Source: Cellvibrionales bacterium (GTDB taxonomy: Bacteria; Pseudomonadota; Gammaproteobacteria; Pseudomonadales; UBA7239). From it: a stretch of DNA of 64,000 bases. Positions within the stretch are counted from its first letter, which is position 1. Every line of letters begins with the position of its first letter. The translations under genes and the position numbers were made by a program. The notes beneath the pieces were generated by a model, which had not been told where the DNA came from, searched no databases, and was given only the letters and a program-made list of their open reading frames with translations. Shown here piece by piece: positions 46,231 through 56,406 of the stretch. The stretch is from positions 1 to 64,000 of the forward strand of contig JADJPU010000001.1 in the NCBI GenBank assembly GCA_016713115.1, read 5' to 3'.

Positions 46231-47965
46231 TGAACGCAATCAAGCTCTGAAAAGCAACGCCATCCTGACTGGCTTTGCCGGCCTGTATGCCTTGGCTGCA
46301 CTCTGCATCACAGCTTTCTCACTGTATCTGACTGTAATTCTGCATTGGCAAGGCGCTTTTCGTGATTTATGGGAATTTATTGACGACATCGAAAAACAAT
46401 TCCAAGGCATTTGGTCAGCCAGTTACTTACTTGATGCCTACGGCGGCGCGCATCGGATTTTTTTCCCAAAACTCCTATTTTTTGCTGACTATTACTGGTT
46501 TGGCGGGCGCAATGCATTAACGACGACTATCGCCCTACTCTGTCAGTTTGGCTATGGCTTACTCATTTGGCGTGCCACACGCTGGCAATCTTTCATCGCC
46601 AGCGAGCGCATCCTCGTCATCAGTCTCTTTATATTGGCGCTATTTAGCACCACCCAAGTCAGCAACTTTTTGTATGCAATGGATGTGCAGTGGTACATGT
46701 CCAACTTTTTAGGACTAATAGGTCTATATGTATTGGCCTATTACAAAGACAACGCCAAGAAATGGCTGCTCGTACTTCTTTTCGGCAGTGCTGCTGCTCT
46801 GTGCAATTTCACAGGCATCATGCCGTTATTCATTGCCGTGTTAACCCTATTGATACAACACAACCGTAAACCCCTGCATTACGGCCTGCTTATCACCATT
46901 GGAATAATTTGTTTTTTTTATATTCACAATGACAAAAACAGCGCCAATGTTGTTATTGGCGCACTGATGCTCAGCGACAATCTCGAAACTACTTTTCGCA
47001 TCATCAACAATACCTTGATCGATATGGCTATTTATGTGCCACGCTATTTATCCAGTCCGCTATCACGCACTTGGCCTATTGCCGGAGGCGCACTGGCAAT
47101 TATTGGCATTGCCGTTACTGCTTTTAACTGGCTGCGGTTATTTCACAACAACATCGCGCTAACGCCGTGGCAAAAGCTCTGCTTATTTATATCGACCGGC
47201 ATTATTGTCAGCGCCATTTTTACTGCCTTCGGCCGCGTGATCTATCCCAACTCCGCCATTGCCGAACGCTATCAAACACTGGTTCTGCCATGGCTTCCAT
47301 CGCTGTTTGGTTTGCTGTGGTCGGATTTACGCAATACAAACTTTCGCACTGTCTTTCTTGGCGTCTGGACAATTACTTTTGCGTACTATTTTCTTCCCGC
47401 ACAACCGGTCAGCGCCAAGAGCATGGTGGTATTGAGTTCACGCATACAACAAGCGCACACGGCAGCGCGCGCTGGCGTATTGGAGCCGCCGTATATTCTC
47501 GCCACGCTATCTCACCCTTTGATTAAAAATAAAATTAACTCCGTAAAAGATAACGATACTTTCTTACGCAGCCACTCACTGGGTTATTTCCAACACCTGC
47601 CACAATTTCCCATAGGCAAACAACTAACAATCACAGAGGAGCCCGCCTGTTTAGGGAATATTTCACCGCGACTCGACAACACCGCCCAAGCGTGGATATT
47701 TGACGGACAACTCCTGCTTACTGAGCAACAGGCTGCTACAGATGTTGTAATCATGCAAGACGGAATCATTAAAGGGCTTGGCATCTTGATCGGTGCGGAT
47801 GACTCTCTGCTGCCTACCACACAGCAAGATGTACAACAAAGTCGTTTTCGCGCTTATGCACATCAACAAGCATTAAATCCCAGCCAACCCATCACCCTAT
47901 TAGGCATATACAACAACACAACGCAATGCCAAATGACATTGCCAAGCATTACGCCTAGCGCTTGA
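46214..47965 (+). CDS. Polytopic membrane protein, GT-C-like, function unknown
   Basis: 583 residues with about ten to eleven hydrophobic segments, then a soluble C-terminal domain of ~150 residues (SHSLGYFQHLPQFPIGKQ) with Cys (CLGN, QCQM). The first periplasmic loop (RDLWEFIDDIEKQ) is acidic, as in GT-C glycosyltransferases, but no family can be named with confidence. The annotated ATG overlaps the divergent sulfatase start by 17 bases and has no clear Shine-Dalgarno. It converges with rlmD with an 11-base overlap. Confidence 0.6.
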   Translation: MNSSRIERNQALKSNAILTGFAGLYALAALCITAFSLYLTVILHWQGAFRDLWEFIDDIEKQFQGIWSASYLLDAYGGAHRIFFPKLLFFADYYWFGGRNALTTTIALLCQFGYGLLIWRATRWQSFIASERILVISLFILALFSTTQVSNFLYAMDVQWYMSNFLGLIGLYVLAYYKDNAKKWLLVLLFGSAAALCNFTGIMPLFIAVLTLLIQHNRKPLHYGLLITIGIICFFYIHNDKNSANVVIGALMLSDNLETTFRIINNTLIDMAIYVPRYLSSPLSRTWPIAGGALAIIGIAVTAFNWLRLFHNNIALTPWQKLCLFISTGIIVSAIFTAFGRVIYPNSAIAERYQTLVLPWLPSLFGLLWSDLRNTNFRTVFLGVWTITFAYYFLPAQPVSAKSMVVLSSRIQQAHTAARAGVLEPPYILATLSHPLIKNKINSVKDNDTFLRSHSLGYFQHLPQFPIGKQLTITEEPACLGNISPRLDNTAQAWIFDGQLLLTEQQAATDVVIMQDGIIKGLGILIGADDSLLPTTQQDVQQSRFRAYAHQQALNPSQPITLLGIYNNTTQCQMTLPSITPSA

Positions 47966-49307
47966 GTTTCTTCAGCGCCTTCTTTGGCTGATGATCCGCT
48001 TTTGTTTTTTTACTTATCGATAAATGTCTTTTTGTAAAAACTGCTAACACTTCAATATGTGAAGTCTGTGGAAACATATCCACCATTCCAACCTCAGCAA
48101 GTGCAAAGCCACGCCGCTCTAAAACAGCCGCATCTCTCGCAAAAGTAGATGGACTGCACGATACATACACAATACGCTCAACACCATCCAACTTCACTTG
48201 CTGACAAAAAGTTAGCGCGCCTTCACGCGGCGGATCTAACAATATTTTGTTAGCAGTTAAGGTGACTTTCTCAATATTTTTCTTATTCGATAAATCACAT
48301 ACCAGCCACGACACATTGGTGACAGCGCATGCAATCGCTTGGGCTTTAGCGCGACTTACCATTGTCTCACTGACTTCTAGCGCAGAAACCTGCTTCACCG
48401 CCTTTGCAATGGGCAAGGTAAAATTCCCCAAACCAGAAAAAGCCTCTAGCACCAGATCCGTTTTTCGCAAATCCATTGCCGACAGCACAGCATCAATCAA
48501 TAAAGCATTCACTGCGCCATTGGCCTGCAAAAAATCACCCGGCATACACGCCAACGCAGTCTTAGATTTTTCGTGCTGCAACAACACCTGCTCTTTGCCA
48601 AACGCATACTGAGCGGAGCTTTTTTCTTCTTGTTGGATAAACACCGTTACCGCCTGCTCAACAGCAAATGCCTGCAACAAGGCCTGATCTACTGGCGATA
48701 GTGCTGCAGTTACACGCAACAACATGCCTATGCCATTATCCGCCGCTAATAATTCGATGTGCCCCAACTGCCTTGGCTGCGACCAGCGCGACAAACACTG
48801 CCGCAAGTGCGGCAACAACTTCTGCAAAGCCGGCACTAAAACTGCGCAGTGTTTTATTTCAACGATTGTTTGGCTGTGACGCTGACGAAATCCCAGCGCC
48901 AAATGTTTTTTATCTGCCAACCAACGACAGGCAATGCGCGCACGACGACGATACGCCCACGGCTCTGCAGCCAGCGTTGGCAGCCATTGCACAGCGGCAA
49001 TATTTTCAATGCGCGCTAATTGCTCTTTTAACACCTGTTCTTTATTGACGAGCTGCGTTGCGTAATCCATGTACTGCACATCACAACCGCCACAAACTGT
49101 TGCATATTCACAAGGCGGCACAATGCGTGTAGGTGATGCTTGCAGCACATCTACCACTTCTGCTTCAACACGATTGCTATAGCGCGCGCGTTCACGCACC
49201 AACACTCGTTCGGCCGGCAATGCGCCATCTACCAGCCACACCACACCTTCAGCGTGCGCCACACCGCGCAAATCGTGCGCCAATGATTCAATCGTCAGTT
49301 CTTTCAT
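47955..49307 (-). CDS. rlmD: 23S rRNA (uracil-1939-C5)-methyltransferase RlmD
   Basis: 450 residues. A TRAM-like N-terminal domain is followed by the [4Fe-4S] Cys motif (CEYATVCGGCDVQYMDY plus a later Cys). The methyltransferase domain has LEAFSGLGNFTLP for SAM and the catalytic Cys in YVSCSPSTFARD. It methylates U1939 in 23S rRNA. A basic Lys-rich tail ends the protein. It lies downstream of gap on the same strand but beyond a terminator, so it has its own promoter. Confidence 0.94.
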   Translation of the reverse strand: MKELTIESLAHDLRGVAHAEGVVWLVDGALPAERVLVRERARYSNRVEAEVVDVLQASPTRIVPPCEYATVCGGCDVQYMDYATQLVNKEQVLKEQLARIENIAAVQWLPTLAAEPWAYRRRARIACRWLADKKHLALGFRQRHSQTIVEIKHCAVLVPALQKLLPHLRQCLSRWSQPRQLGHIELLAADNGIGMLLRVTAALSPVDQALLQAFAVEQAVTVFIQQEEKSSAQYAFGKEQVLLQHEKSKTALACMPGDFLQANGAVNALLIDAVLSAMDLRKTDLVLEAFSGLGNFTLPIAKAVKQVSALEVSETMVSRAKAQAIACAVTNVSWLVCDLSNKKNIEKVTLTANKILLDPPREGALTFCQQVKLDGVERIVYVSCSPSTFARDAAVLERRGFALAEVGMVDMFPQTSHIEVLAVFTKRHLSISKKTKADHQPKKALKKLKR

Positions 49308-49316
49308 GTATTACTC

Positions 49317-49352
49317 AATCAGACACGCAATCAAACACGCAATCAAACACTC
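49317..49352. repeat. Three tandem 12-base repeats
   Basis: AATCAGACACGC, AATCAAACACGC and AATCAAACACTC follow each other between the rlmD start and the gap terminator. Too short for a CRISPR and no spacers; probably replication slippage in the leader. Confidence 0.7.
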
Positions 49353-49358
49353 AGAGAC

Positions 49359-49382
49359 AAAAAAGCCCGCAGCAGCGGGCTT
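49359..49382 (-). terminator. Rho-independent terminator after gap
   Basis: The minus strand reads AAGCCCGC, loop TGCT, GCGGGCTT, followed by T's (six in a row counting the stem end). It lies 24 bases after the gap stop. Confidence 0.9.
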
Positions 49383-49405
49383 TCTCTCCACACAAAGTGA
49401 TGGCA

Positions 49406-50869
49406 TCACTCTTTGGGATAAACGCGATAGTTAATGCCTGCCAAGCGCTCCAATACGCGATGCACCTGACAGGAGTAGCCAAACTCGTTGTCGTACCACA
49501 AATACATCACCGCATGATTGCCTTTCACAATGGTCGCTTTCGCATCAAAAATACAGGCGTGACGCGAGCCAACAAAATCACTAGACACCACTTCCGTGCT
49601 GTTAGTGAAATCAATTTGCTTGCGCAGTGGTGAATGCAGCGCCATGTGACGCATGTATTCGTTCAACTCTTCCAGCGTAGTTTCTTGGTTCAATTCCAAG
49701 TTCAGAATTGCCATCGACACGTTAGGAATCGGCACGCGAATCGCATTGCCGGTCAGCTTGCCTGCCAATTCTGGCAATGCTTTCGCCACGGCCTTTGCCG
49801 CGCCGGTTGAGGTGATAACCATGTTCAACGGCGCACTGCGACCACGACGCTCGGCCTTGTGGTAGTTGTCGATCAAGTTCTGGTCATTGGTGTACGCATG
49901 CACAGTTTCAATATGGCCAGACTTCACGCCAAATTTATCGTTGATCGCTTTCAGCGCAGGCACTACCGCATTGGTGGTGCAAGAAGCGGCAGATAGAATT
50001 TTATCTTCTGGCAGAATTTGCTCATGGTTCACACCAAACACGATATTTTTGATGTCGCCTTTCGCTGGAGCGGTGAGCAACACTTGGCTCACGCCTTTGG
50101 CTTTCAAGTGTTTAGACAAGCCCGCTTCGTCAGTCAATTTGCCGGTGTTTTCAACAATAATCGCGTTGTTGATGCCGTACTGGGTGTAATCAATGTCTTC
50201 TGGATTATCGGCATAAATCACTTTGATTTCGTTGCCGTTGGCAATGAAGCTATTGGTCTCTTCATCCACACGAATGGTGCCGCGGAAAGGACCGTGCACA
50301 GAATCGCGGCGCAGCAGTGAGGCGCGTTTTTCTAAATCGCCATCACCTTTGCTTTTGCGCACTACGATGGCGCGTAAACGCAACACATCACCGCCGCCAG
50401 TTTTTTCAATCAACAAACGCGCCATCAAGCGGCCGATACGACCGAAACCGTACAACACCACATCGCGCGGTTCTGGAATCGGTTTTACATCGGTGCCGAT
50501 AGCATCCGCCAATTCGCGTTTTACAAAATCTTCCACCGACAAACCGCCGCTGTCTTTCATAAAGTTGACGGCGATACGACCCACATCCACATGCGCACGA
50601 CCGAGGTTCAGCGCAGACAGTGCTTTTACAACAGGGAAAGTATTGAATTCAGACAATTCGTTTTGTTCGACCTGACGCACAAAACGGTGCGCTTTCATGA
50701 TGTCGATCACGGAACGGCTGTAGAGTTGCTGCCCGTAAATATAGGTGTTGACATTGTGTTCACGGTGCAATTTACCGATCAACGGAATCATGTCTTCCGC
50801 CAACGCCTCGCGCTGCTTCCAATCTGAGAAATAATCTGCGGGTTTGGGGCGTTTTTGTTCTTCGGCCAT
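49406..50869 (-). CDS. gap: Glyceraldehyde-3-phosphate dehydrogenase with N-terminal extension
   Basis: 487 residues from the ATG at 50869 (AGGTG upstream). Residues 1-~125 are a helical extension (MAEEQKRPKPADYFSDWKQ). The usual NAD-binding start (VVLYGFGRIGRLMARLL) then follows, with the catalytic Cys in ILSAASCTTNAVVP, and a C-terminal WYDNEFGYSCQVHR. A GAPDH of this extended type occurs in Pseudomonas beside mfd. It may serve gluconeogenesis or glycolysis; direction and cofactor are not deducible. Monocistronic with its own terminator, divergent from the MFS gene. Confidence 0.92.
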   Translation of the reverse strand: MAEEQKRPKPADYFSDWKQREALAEDMIPLIGKLHREHNVNTYIYGQQLYSRSVIDIMKAHRFVRQVEQNELSEFNTFPVVKALSALNLGRAHVDVGRIAVNFMKDSGGLSVEDFVKRELADAIGTDVKPIPEPRDVVLYGFGRIGRLMARLLIEKTGGGDVLRLRAIVVRKSKGDGDLEKRASLLRRDSVHGPFRGTIRVDEETNSFIANGNEIKVIYADNPEDIDYTQYGINNAIIVENTGKLTDEAGLSKHLKAKGVSQVLLTAPAKGDIKNIVFGVNHEQILPEDKILSAASCTTNAVVPALKAINDKFGVKSGHIETVHAYTNDQNLIDNYHKAERRGRSAPLNMVITSTGAAKAVAKALPELAGKLTGNAIRVPIPNVSMAILNLELNQETTLEELNEYMRHMALHSPLRKQIDFTNSTEVVSSDFVGSRHACIFDAKATIVKGNHAVMYLWYDNEFGYSCQVHRVLERLAGINYRVYPKE

Positions 50870-50984
50870 GGTGCTGCACCTGTGGTCTGGTTTGAAAGAG
50901 GCGTTATTATGGTGATTCACTTATAGTGCTGCAACTTGTCGCACCCTTTTGTTGCAGCGGTGCCCTTTTTTGTTCGGATCCCTC

Positions 50985-52190
50985 ATGCTCAATCGTTCCT
51001 TCAAACTTTTCTGGTTTGCTCGCGTGGCATCCATGGCCGCCACACAAATGCTGATGGTAGGTGTGGGCTGGCAAATTTATGACCTAACCAACAGTGCCTT
51101 TGATTTGGGCATGATTGGCTTGGTGAGCTTTATTCCCCAAGTGCTGCTAGTGCTGGTAGTGGGACAAGTGGCCGACCGCTTTGACCGCCGCAATGTGGCG
51201 CGCCTGTGCATGGCGATTGAAGCGGTGGTGGTGGGCATACTCGCCTTGGGCAGCATACAGGGCTGGCTGACCCGCGAGCTGATCTACGCGCTGATTCTCT
51301 GCTATGCCTCAGCACACGCGTTTGAGTCACCGACTCTGATGTCCCTGCTGCCTCAATTGGTCGATGGCAAAACCCTGCCACGCGCAGTCAGCCTCTCCGC
51401 TGCCGCCATGCAAACCGCCATTATCCTCGGCCCCGCCATTGGTGGCTGGCTGTATGTGGCTGGCGCTAAGGCGGTGTATATCGCCGCAGCACTGGCTTAC
51501 GCCGCTGCCAGTCTCAGCATCACACTGATCCAGTACCGCCCCGCCGCGCCCGCCGCACTGCGCGAACGCCCCACGCTGGAGTCGCTGTTTGGCGGCGTGC
51601 ATTTCATCCGCAAACACCCGATTGTACTTGGCGCCATTTCACTCGACCTGTTCGCCGTTTTATTGGGCGGCGCCACGGCTCTGCTGCCTATTTTTGCGCG
51701 CGACATTTTGCACACCGGTCCATTCGGTTTAGGCTTGCTACGCACCGCCCCAGCTGTGGGTGCATTGTTGATGTCATTTTGGCTGGCACGCCACCCCATC
51801 ACACGACGCACTGGCAGCAAATTATTCGCCTGCGTTGCCGGCTTTGGCGCGGCGACGATTGCCTTTGGTTTATCAACTCACTTCTGGCTGACAATGCTCG
51901 CATTGTTGGTACTCGGCGCCACAGACATGGTGAGCGTGGTGATTCGCTCCACATTGATTCAACTAGAAACACCTGATGATATGCGCGGCCGCGTCAACGC
52001 CGTGAACTCACTATTTATAGGCACTTCCAACCAACTCGGCGAATTTGAATCCGGCGTCGTAGCCTCCCTGCTCGGCACAGTACCCGCTGTAGTCGTCGGC
52101 GGCTTTGGCACCTTAATCGTTGCCGCACTGTGGATGAAATGGTTTCCCGAATTAGCGAAACGCGACGCACTGCATCACATCAAAGCTTAA
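50985..52190 (+). CDS. MFS transporter, EntS-like (MFS_3)
   Basis: 401 residues from the ATG at 50985; the frame extends to 50949. About 11-12 membrane helices are present, with the MFS loop motif GQVADRFDRRNVARL between helices 2 and 3. The family includes enterobactin exporter EntS and various efflux pumps. No siderophore genes are nearby, so the substrate is open. It is 39 bases upstream of cysQ on the same strand. Confidence 0.82.
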   Translation: MLNRSFKLFWFARVASMAATQMLMVGVGWQIYDLTNSAFDLGMIGLVSFIPQVLLVLVVGQVADRFDRRNVARLCMAIEAVVVGILALGSIQGWLTRELIYALILCYASAHAFESPTLMSLLPQLVDGKTLPRAVSLSAAAMQTAIILGPAIGGWLYVAGAKAVYIAAALAYAAASLSITLIQYRPAAPAALRERPTLESLFGGVHFIRKHPIVLGAISLDLFAVLLGGATALLPIFARDILHTGPFGLGLLRTAPAVGALLMSFWLARHPITRRTGSKLFACVAGFGAATIAFGLSTHFWLTMLALLVLGATDMVSVVIRSTLIQLETPDDMRGRVNAVNSLFIGTSNQLGEFESGVVASLLGTVPAVVVGGFGTLIVAALWMKWFPELAKRDALHHIKA

Positions 52191-52229
52191 AACCAATAAT
52201 CACTCTCTCATTTCAACAGGAAACACACG

Positions 52230-53060
52230 ATGTCTGATCTTTTGTTGTTAGAAAAATTACTGCCTGATGTTCTGCAACTCGCCCGTGCCGCTGGCGATGC
52301 CATCATGGCAATTTACGACACAGCAGATTTTGGCGTGGATATGAAAGCCGACAATTCGCCGCTCACCAAAGCGGATCTCGCGGCACACGCTATCTTAGAA
52401 CCCGGGTTACAAAAATTGATTGCTGGCGTTCCTGTGTTGTCGGAAGAAGGCAAATTGCCCGCGTGGGCAGAGCGCCAACAATGGCAGCGCTATTGGATTA
52501 TTGATCCGCTCGACGGCACGAAAGAATTTATCAAACGCAACGGCGAATTCACCGTCAACATCGCTTTGATTGATAACGGCGAGCCGATACTGGGCGTGGT
52601 ACATGTGCCAGCACTCAACATCAGCTACAGCGGCGTTAAAGGTGCGGGCGCATTCAAATACGAAAAAAACGAGAAAAAAACCATACGCACACGCGCTATC
52701 AATAATCGCCACAACGAACCTGTTGCGGTGGTTGCCAGTCGCTCACACGGCGCCGATGCCGTTGACGCGCTACTCACCAAAATCAGCGAAAAACTCGGCG
52801 AAGTTGCACTGAAAAACATGGGCAGCTCATTGAAGCTCTGTTTAGTTGCCGAAGGTGCTGCTGATATTTATCCGCGCCTTGCGCTCACTTCGGAGTGGGA
52901 CACCGCCGCCGCACAAGCCGTGGTTGAAGCAGCTGGCGGTCAAGTACTCACCGATCAATTAGCTGTGATGCGCTACAACACCAAAGACGATATTTTGAAC
53001 CCGTTTTTTTATGTGATTGGTGATGCGGCGTTTGAATGGCAATCGCTGCTAAAAAATTGA
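52230..53060 (+). CDS. cysQ: 3'(2'),5'-bisphosphate nucleotidase CysQ
   Basis: 276 residues of the inositol-monophosphatase fold. Metal-binding motifs are LSEEG, WIIDPLDGTKEFI and SEWDTAAAQAVVEAAGG. It hydrolyses 3'-phosphoadenosine 5'-phosphate from sulfate assimilation. The start follows AGGA. Neighbours give no sulfur pathway, but cysQ is often isolated. Confidence 0.95.
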   Translation: MSDLLLLEKLLPDVLQLARAAGDAIMAIYDTADFGVDMKADNSPLTKADLAAHAILEPGLQKLIAGVPVLSEEGKLPAWAERQQWQRYWIIDPLDGTKEFIKRNGEFTVNIALIDNGEPILGVVHVPALNISYSGVKGAGAFKYEKNEKKTIRTRAINNRHNEPVAVVASRSHGADAVDALLTKISEKLGEVALKNMGSSLKLCLVAEGAADIYPRLALTSEWDTAAAQAVVEAAGGQVLTDQLAVMRYNTKDDILNPFFYVIGDAAFEWQSLLKN

Positions 53061-53073
53061 ACTCAATCTATCG

Positions 53074-54042
53074 TTATAGAAAACTTATCAACTCCCGCGC
53101 CGCGCTATAAGGGGTAACACGCCCAGCTACGATGTCACTCTGCAACGACGGTAAACGCGTAGCCAGTGCGGGATTTTTTTGTAAGCGTGCATCGATCATT
53201 TCGTGCAGCAGTTTTTTCATCCATTCGACATTTTGCTTTGCGCGTTTTTCTAGGAATGCGCTGGCATCCTGACTGGCTGTGTAGTATTCCTGCACCATCT
53301 GCCAGACAGCATCCACACCTTGATGTTGCAGTGCCGAGCAACACACTACGCGCGGCTGCCAATAATCGGGATGTTTTAATAATTTGAGCGCATTGCGGTA
53401 GTGGCTGCGTGTTTGTTCGGCAAACACCAAGGCATCACCGTCCGCCTTATTCACCACAAGACCATCCGCCAATTCCATAATGCCGCGCTTGATGCCCTGC
53501 AATTCATCGCCGGCGTTCGGCAGCATCAACACCAAGAAAAAATCCACCATGCTGGCCACTTCGTATTCAGACTGGCCGACACCTACCGTCTCCACAATGA
53601 TGACATCGTAGCCCGCCGCCTCGCACAGCAACATGGTTTCGCGAGTTTTGTGTGCCACGCCACCGAGAGAACCTTCCGAAGGTGATGGTCGAATAAAGGC
53701 TTCATCGCGGCGCGACAATTCTTCCATGCGCGTTTTGTCACCCAAAATACTACCGCCAGCAACAGGGGAGCTGGGATCCACCGCCAACACCGCCACTTTT
53801 TTTCCCTGTGCAATTAAATACAAACCAAAGGCTTCAATAAAAGTGGATTTACCCACACCAGGCACGCCAGTAATGCCGATACGAATGCTGTTGCCCGTAT
53901 GCGGCAACGCCGTTTCCAACAACTGCTGTGCCTGCTCGCGATGATCGTCGCGCTTACTTTCAACCAAGGTAATAGCTTTTGCCAATGCACGGCGATTGCC
54001 AGCGCGCAAAGCATCTATATCTACAGAAGAATTCATTGCCAT
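53074..54042 (-). CDS. meaB: MeaB/ArgK-family G3E GTPase
   Basis: About 322 residues. GTPase motifs are GVPGVGKSTFIEAFG (Walker A), AVDPSSPVAGGSILGDKTRME (switch), IVETVGVGQSE and VVNKADGD. MeaB protects and loads cobalamin on methylmalonyl-CoA mutase. No mutase gene lies in the window. The first ATG is at 54042; another is at 54036. It lies 15 bases after ampD and is probably in the same transcript. Confidence 0.92.
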   Translation of the reverse strand: MAMNSSVDIDALRAGNRRALAKAITLVESKRDDHREQAQQLLETALPHTGNSIRIGITGVPGVGKSTFIEAFGLYLIAQGKKVAVLAVDPSSPVAGGSILGDKTRMEELSRRDEAFIRPSPSEGSLGGVAHKTRETMLLCEAAGYDVIIVETVGVGQSEYEVASMVDFFLVLMLPNAGDELQGIKRGIMELADGLVVNKADGDALVFAEQTRSHYRNALKLLKHPDYWQPRVVCCSALQHQGVDAVWQMVQEYYTASQDASAFLEKRAKQNVEWMKKLLHEMIDARLQKNPALATRLPSLQSDIVAGRVTPYSAARELISFL

Positions 54043-54057
54043 ATCACACAAATCAAT

Positions 54058-54615
54058 TTATTTAGAAACCAAACTATTGCTGAAGCGCTGCCAATCAAAA
54101 GCTGCACCAGGATCCGTTTTTCGCGCCGGCGCAATATCGCTGTGTCCCACAATTCTATCCACGGTAATCGCTGGGAAATACTGCATCACCTCGCGCGCAA
54201 TTTTTTGCAAGGCAGTGTACTGCTCGTCGGTATACGGAATAGTGTCCGTACCCTCTAATTCAATACCCACGGAAAAATCATTGCAGTTCTCTCGCCCCAA
54301 CCATTGAGAAACACCGGCATGCCAAGCGCGTTGATCCAGTGAAACAAACTGCGTCACATCGCCGTTGCGTCCAATAAAAAAATGGGCAGATACGCGCAGT
54401 TCACGCAGCTGCTCAAAATACGGATGCGCATTGCAGTCTAAAGTATTACAAAAAAGTTGATCCACATAACCGCCGCCAAATTGGTTCGGCGGCAGGCTGA
54501 TATTGTGAATCACTAATAAATCCACACAGGCATTCACTGGACGCGGATTGCAGTTTGTCGAGGGCAAATGACGCACACCTCGTAACCAACCCTCGTTAAA
54601 CAACACTGCCTCCAT
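54058..54615 (-). CDS. ampD: 1,6-anhydro-N-acetylmuramyl-L-alanine amidase AmpD
   Basis: 185 residues. The amidase_2 fold shows the zinc ligands in DLLVIHNISLP and IVGHSDIAPARKTDPG, plus AWHAGVSQW and the catalytic Glu region SVGIELEGTD. It recycles murein peptides in the cytosol and, in related bacteria, keeps AmpC beta-lactamase low. It starts at the stop of the DUF1631-like gene (adjacent, no gap), so they form one unit. Confidence 0.96.
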   Translation of the reverse strand: MEAVLFNEGWLRGVRHLPSTNCNPRPVNACVDLLVIHNISLPPNQFGGGYVDQLFCNTLDCNAHPYFEQLRELRVSAHFFIGRNGDVTQFVSLDQRAWHAGVSQWLGRENCNDFSVGIELEGTDTIPYTDEQYTALQKIAREVMQYFPAITVDRIVGHSDIAPARKTDPGAAFDWQRFSNSLVSK

Positions 54616-56406
54616 TTACGACGCAAGTAATTGTAAATATGCCGGCACAGGCAACACTTCTAAGTTGCCTTCGTAAAACGCAGCCTGCAGAACCGCTGTG
54701 CTATGACACTCCAAAGAAGCATCGTGCGCATCGCGCAGCGCCGTGCACCAGCGGTCTGAAAATTCCACCGCCAGCACTCGCCCATCTTCGCCGCGCAACC
54801 ATGTACCCACCTCAAAAGGATCACCCTGTGCAGGCTTCGACGCTGCCGCTGGCCAACGAATAAATTTTTCTGTCAAAGAAGAAGCTTCGTCCTTCGCCAT
54901 TGCCAAATGCACTGCTTGTAAGCGATCAAGCAACGCACTGTAGGTTTGGCGATCACAACCTAACTGATCAAAACCTTTGCGCAATTCCTGCAACAAGACA
55001 GGAATGTGCTGCATGGCGCGAATACGCGCTTGTCTGTCTTGCGCGGGCTGCACAGATGCCAATAAATCATCAACAACGGCGAGCGCACTCAACCAATTAT
55101 CAGAAGCTGTTCCTTCGCGCCAATGTATAGACAGCAACAAGCTCAACCAGTAGTCATGCAAAATTTCGATGACCACTGGCGGCCAAAATTCTGAATTGGC
55201 ACGCGTGGCAATCAGTGCCTCCACTTCTGAGCGCACCTCCAATACCTGCAAGGACAAGCGCGTGCTGGCAACAGCGGTTGTCATATCTTGCTGCACGCGA
55301 TAACGCAATTGCTGCAAATAATCTTGTAACTGCAACCATTCCTGTAATAACGATGTCGCACCTTGCGCTAATTGTTTTGCCAAAGTCGTAGATAACTCCC
55401 GACAAAACTCCGGCACCACACCATCAATTCCTATACTGTCCTGCCAGCCCGGTGCCCAATGACTCCACTCCAACAAAACTTTTCTGGCAGGATGCGCAAA
55501 ATCAACAAACGATTCTTCACACGCCGCTTGCAGTAACGGCCCCGCTAGCAGACACAATACTTCTTTACCTAACGGCGGTGTTTGGCCGTTTGCATCAGCA
55601 ATGCGTTCAGACAACCACGAGAACAGTGTTGTTGAACGCTGGCTCGCCAAGAGTGTTTGCACAGTTGCAACATCATTATCTAGCGCTGCGACGGCAATTT
55701 GTTGCGCCAACGCCGATACCCGTTCAACAGAGCGCGGCGGCGCAATGAGGGCCAGCGCCGTTGCCGAAGGTTGGCGCATTTTTTCCAGCACCTCCCACCA
55801 TTCAGGCATTGCCACAGGCTCAAGTGCCGTGTCAGATACCCCGCGGCGCTGTAATGCGCTAAACACGGCATCCTGTAAGGTCATTGAAAAACGCGGTAGA
55901 TCTTCGATAAATTTGGAGGCCAGCTTACAACGCACACGCAACGGTAGATGAATTTCCGGCAGCAGCAGAAAAAACAATCGCGTTAAAATATGCGGAGCAA
56001 AGGGACAATCAAAAACCGAATTAACAATACCCGTCTGTTGTCGCCATGCTGCTACCAAATTGCCGATACGCACCGCTTGATCTTGATACAACGCACGCAC
56101 GGCTCTGTCTGCATCGGTGAGATAAATCAGCGTACGCGCACGCGGCGCTGCACTACTGCCACCTATTACCCATACTTCTGTCGGGTTTTGGCAACGCAGC
56201 CACAATTGGTTTAAATAGTTATCGACAAACGATCGCCGAGCACGACGCAGTTCGCAGCAGAAGACCGTTTGTTCGCCATCCTGCAGCAGCTCTTCTTCGC
56301 AGGCGTCAAAAACAGCACGCAATTGATCGTGCAGATACACACTAGCCAGTGAGAACCAATGCTGTTGCGGTGTGTTGCTTGTTCTTTCAGCGATAGAGAC
56401 AGCCAT
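54616..56406 (-). CDS. DUF1631-like large cytoplasmic protein
   Basis: 596 residues, no signal peptide or membrane segment. It is mostly helical, with LRVRCKLASKFIEDLPRFS and a bundle of predicted helices, then a C-terminal ~70 residues that look beta-rich (EVGTWLRGEDGRVLAVEFSDRW), resembling a PilZ-like barrel. This layout fits DUF1631, but I am not certain. No PilZ RxxxR signature for cyclic-di-GMP is evident. Function unknown. It is upstream of ampD and downstream of mlaA on the same strand. Confidence 0.5.
   Translation of the reverse strand: MAVSIAERTSNTPQQHWFSLASVYLHDQLRAVFDACEEELLQDGEQTVFCCELRRARRSFVDNYLNQLWLRCQNPTEVWVIGGSSAAPRARTLIYLTDADRAVRALYQDQAVRIGNLVAAWRQQTGIVNSVFDCPFAPHILTRLFFLLLPEIHLPLRVRCKLASKFIEDLPRFSMTLQDAVFSALQRRGVSDTALEPVAMPEWWEVLEKMRQPSATALALIAPPRSVERVSALAQQIAVAALDNDVATVQTLLASQRSTTLFSWLSERIADANGQTPPLGKEVLCLLAGPLLQAACEESFVDFAHPARKVLLEWSHWAPGWQDSIGIDGVVPEFCRELSTTLAKQLAQGATSLLQEWLQLQDYLQQLRYRVQQDMTTAVASTRLSLQVLEVRSEVEALIATRANSEFWPPVVIEILHDYWLSLLLSIHWREGTASDNWLSALAVVDDLLASVQPAQDRQARIRAMQHIPVLLQELRKGFDQLGCDRQTYSALLDRLQAVHLAMAKDEASSLTEKFIRWPAAASKPAQGDPFEVGTWLRGEDGRVLAVEFSDRWCTALRDAHDASLECHSTAVLQAAFYEGNLEVLPVPAYLQLLAS

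Noticed and set aside
49317..49352. Tandem 12-base repeats as a CRISPR or regulatory array
   Set aside because: Three imperfect adjacent copies without spacers; simple slippage is sufficient.
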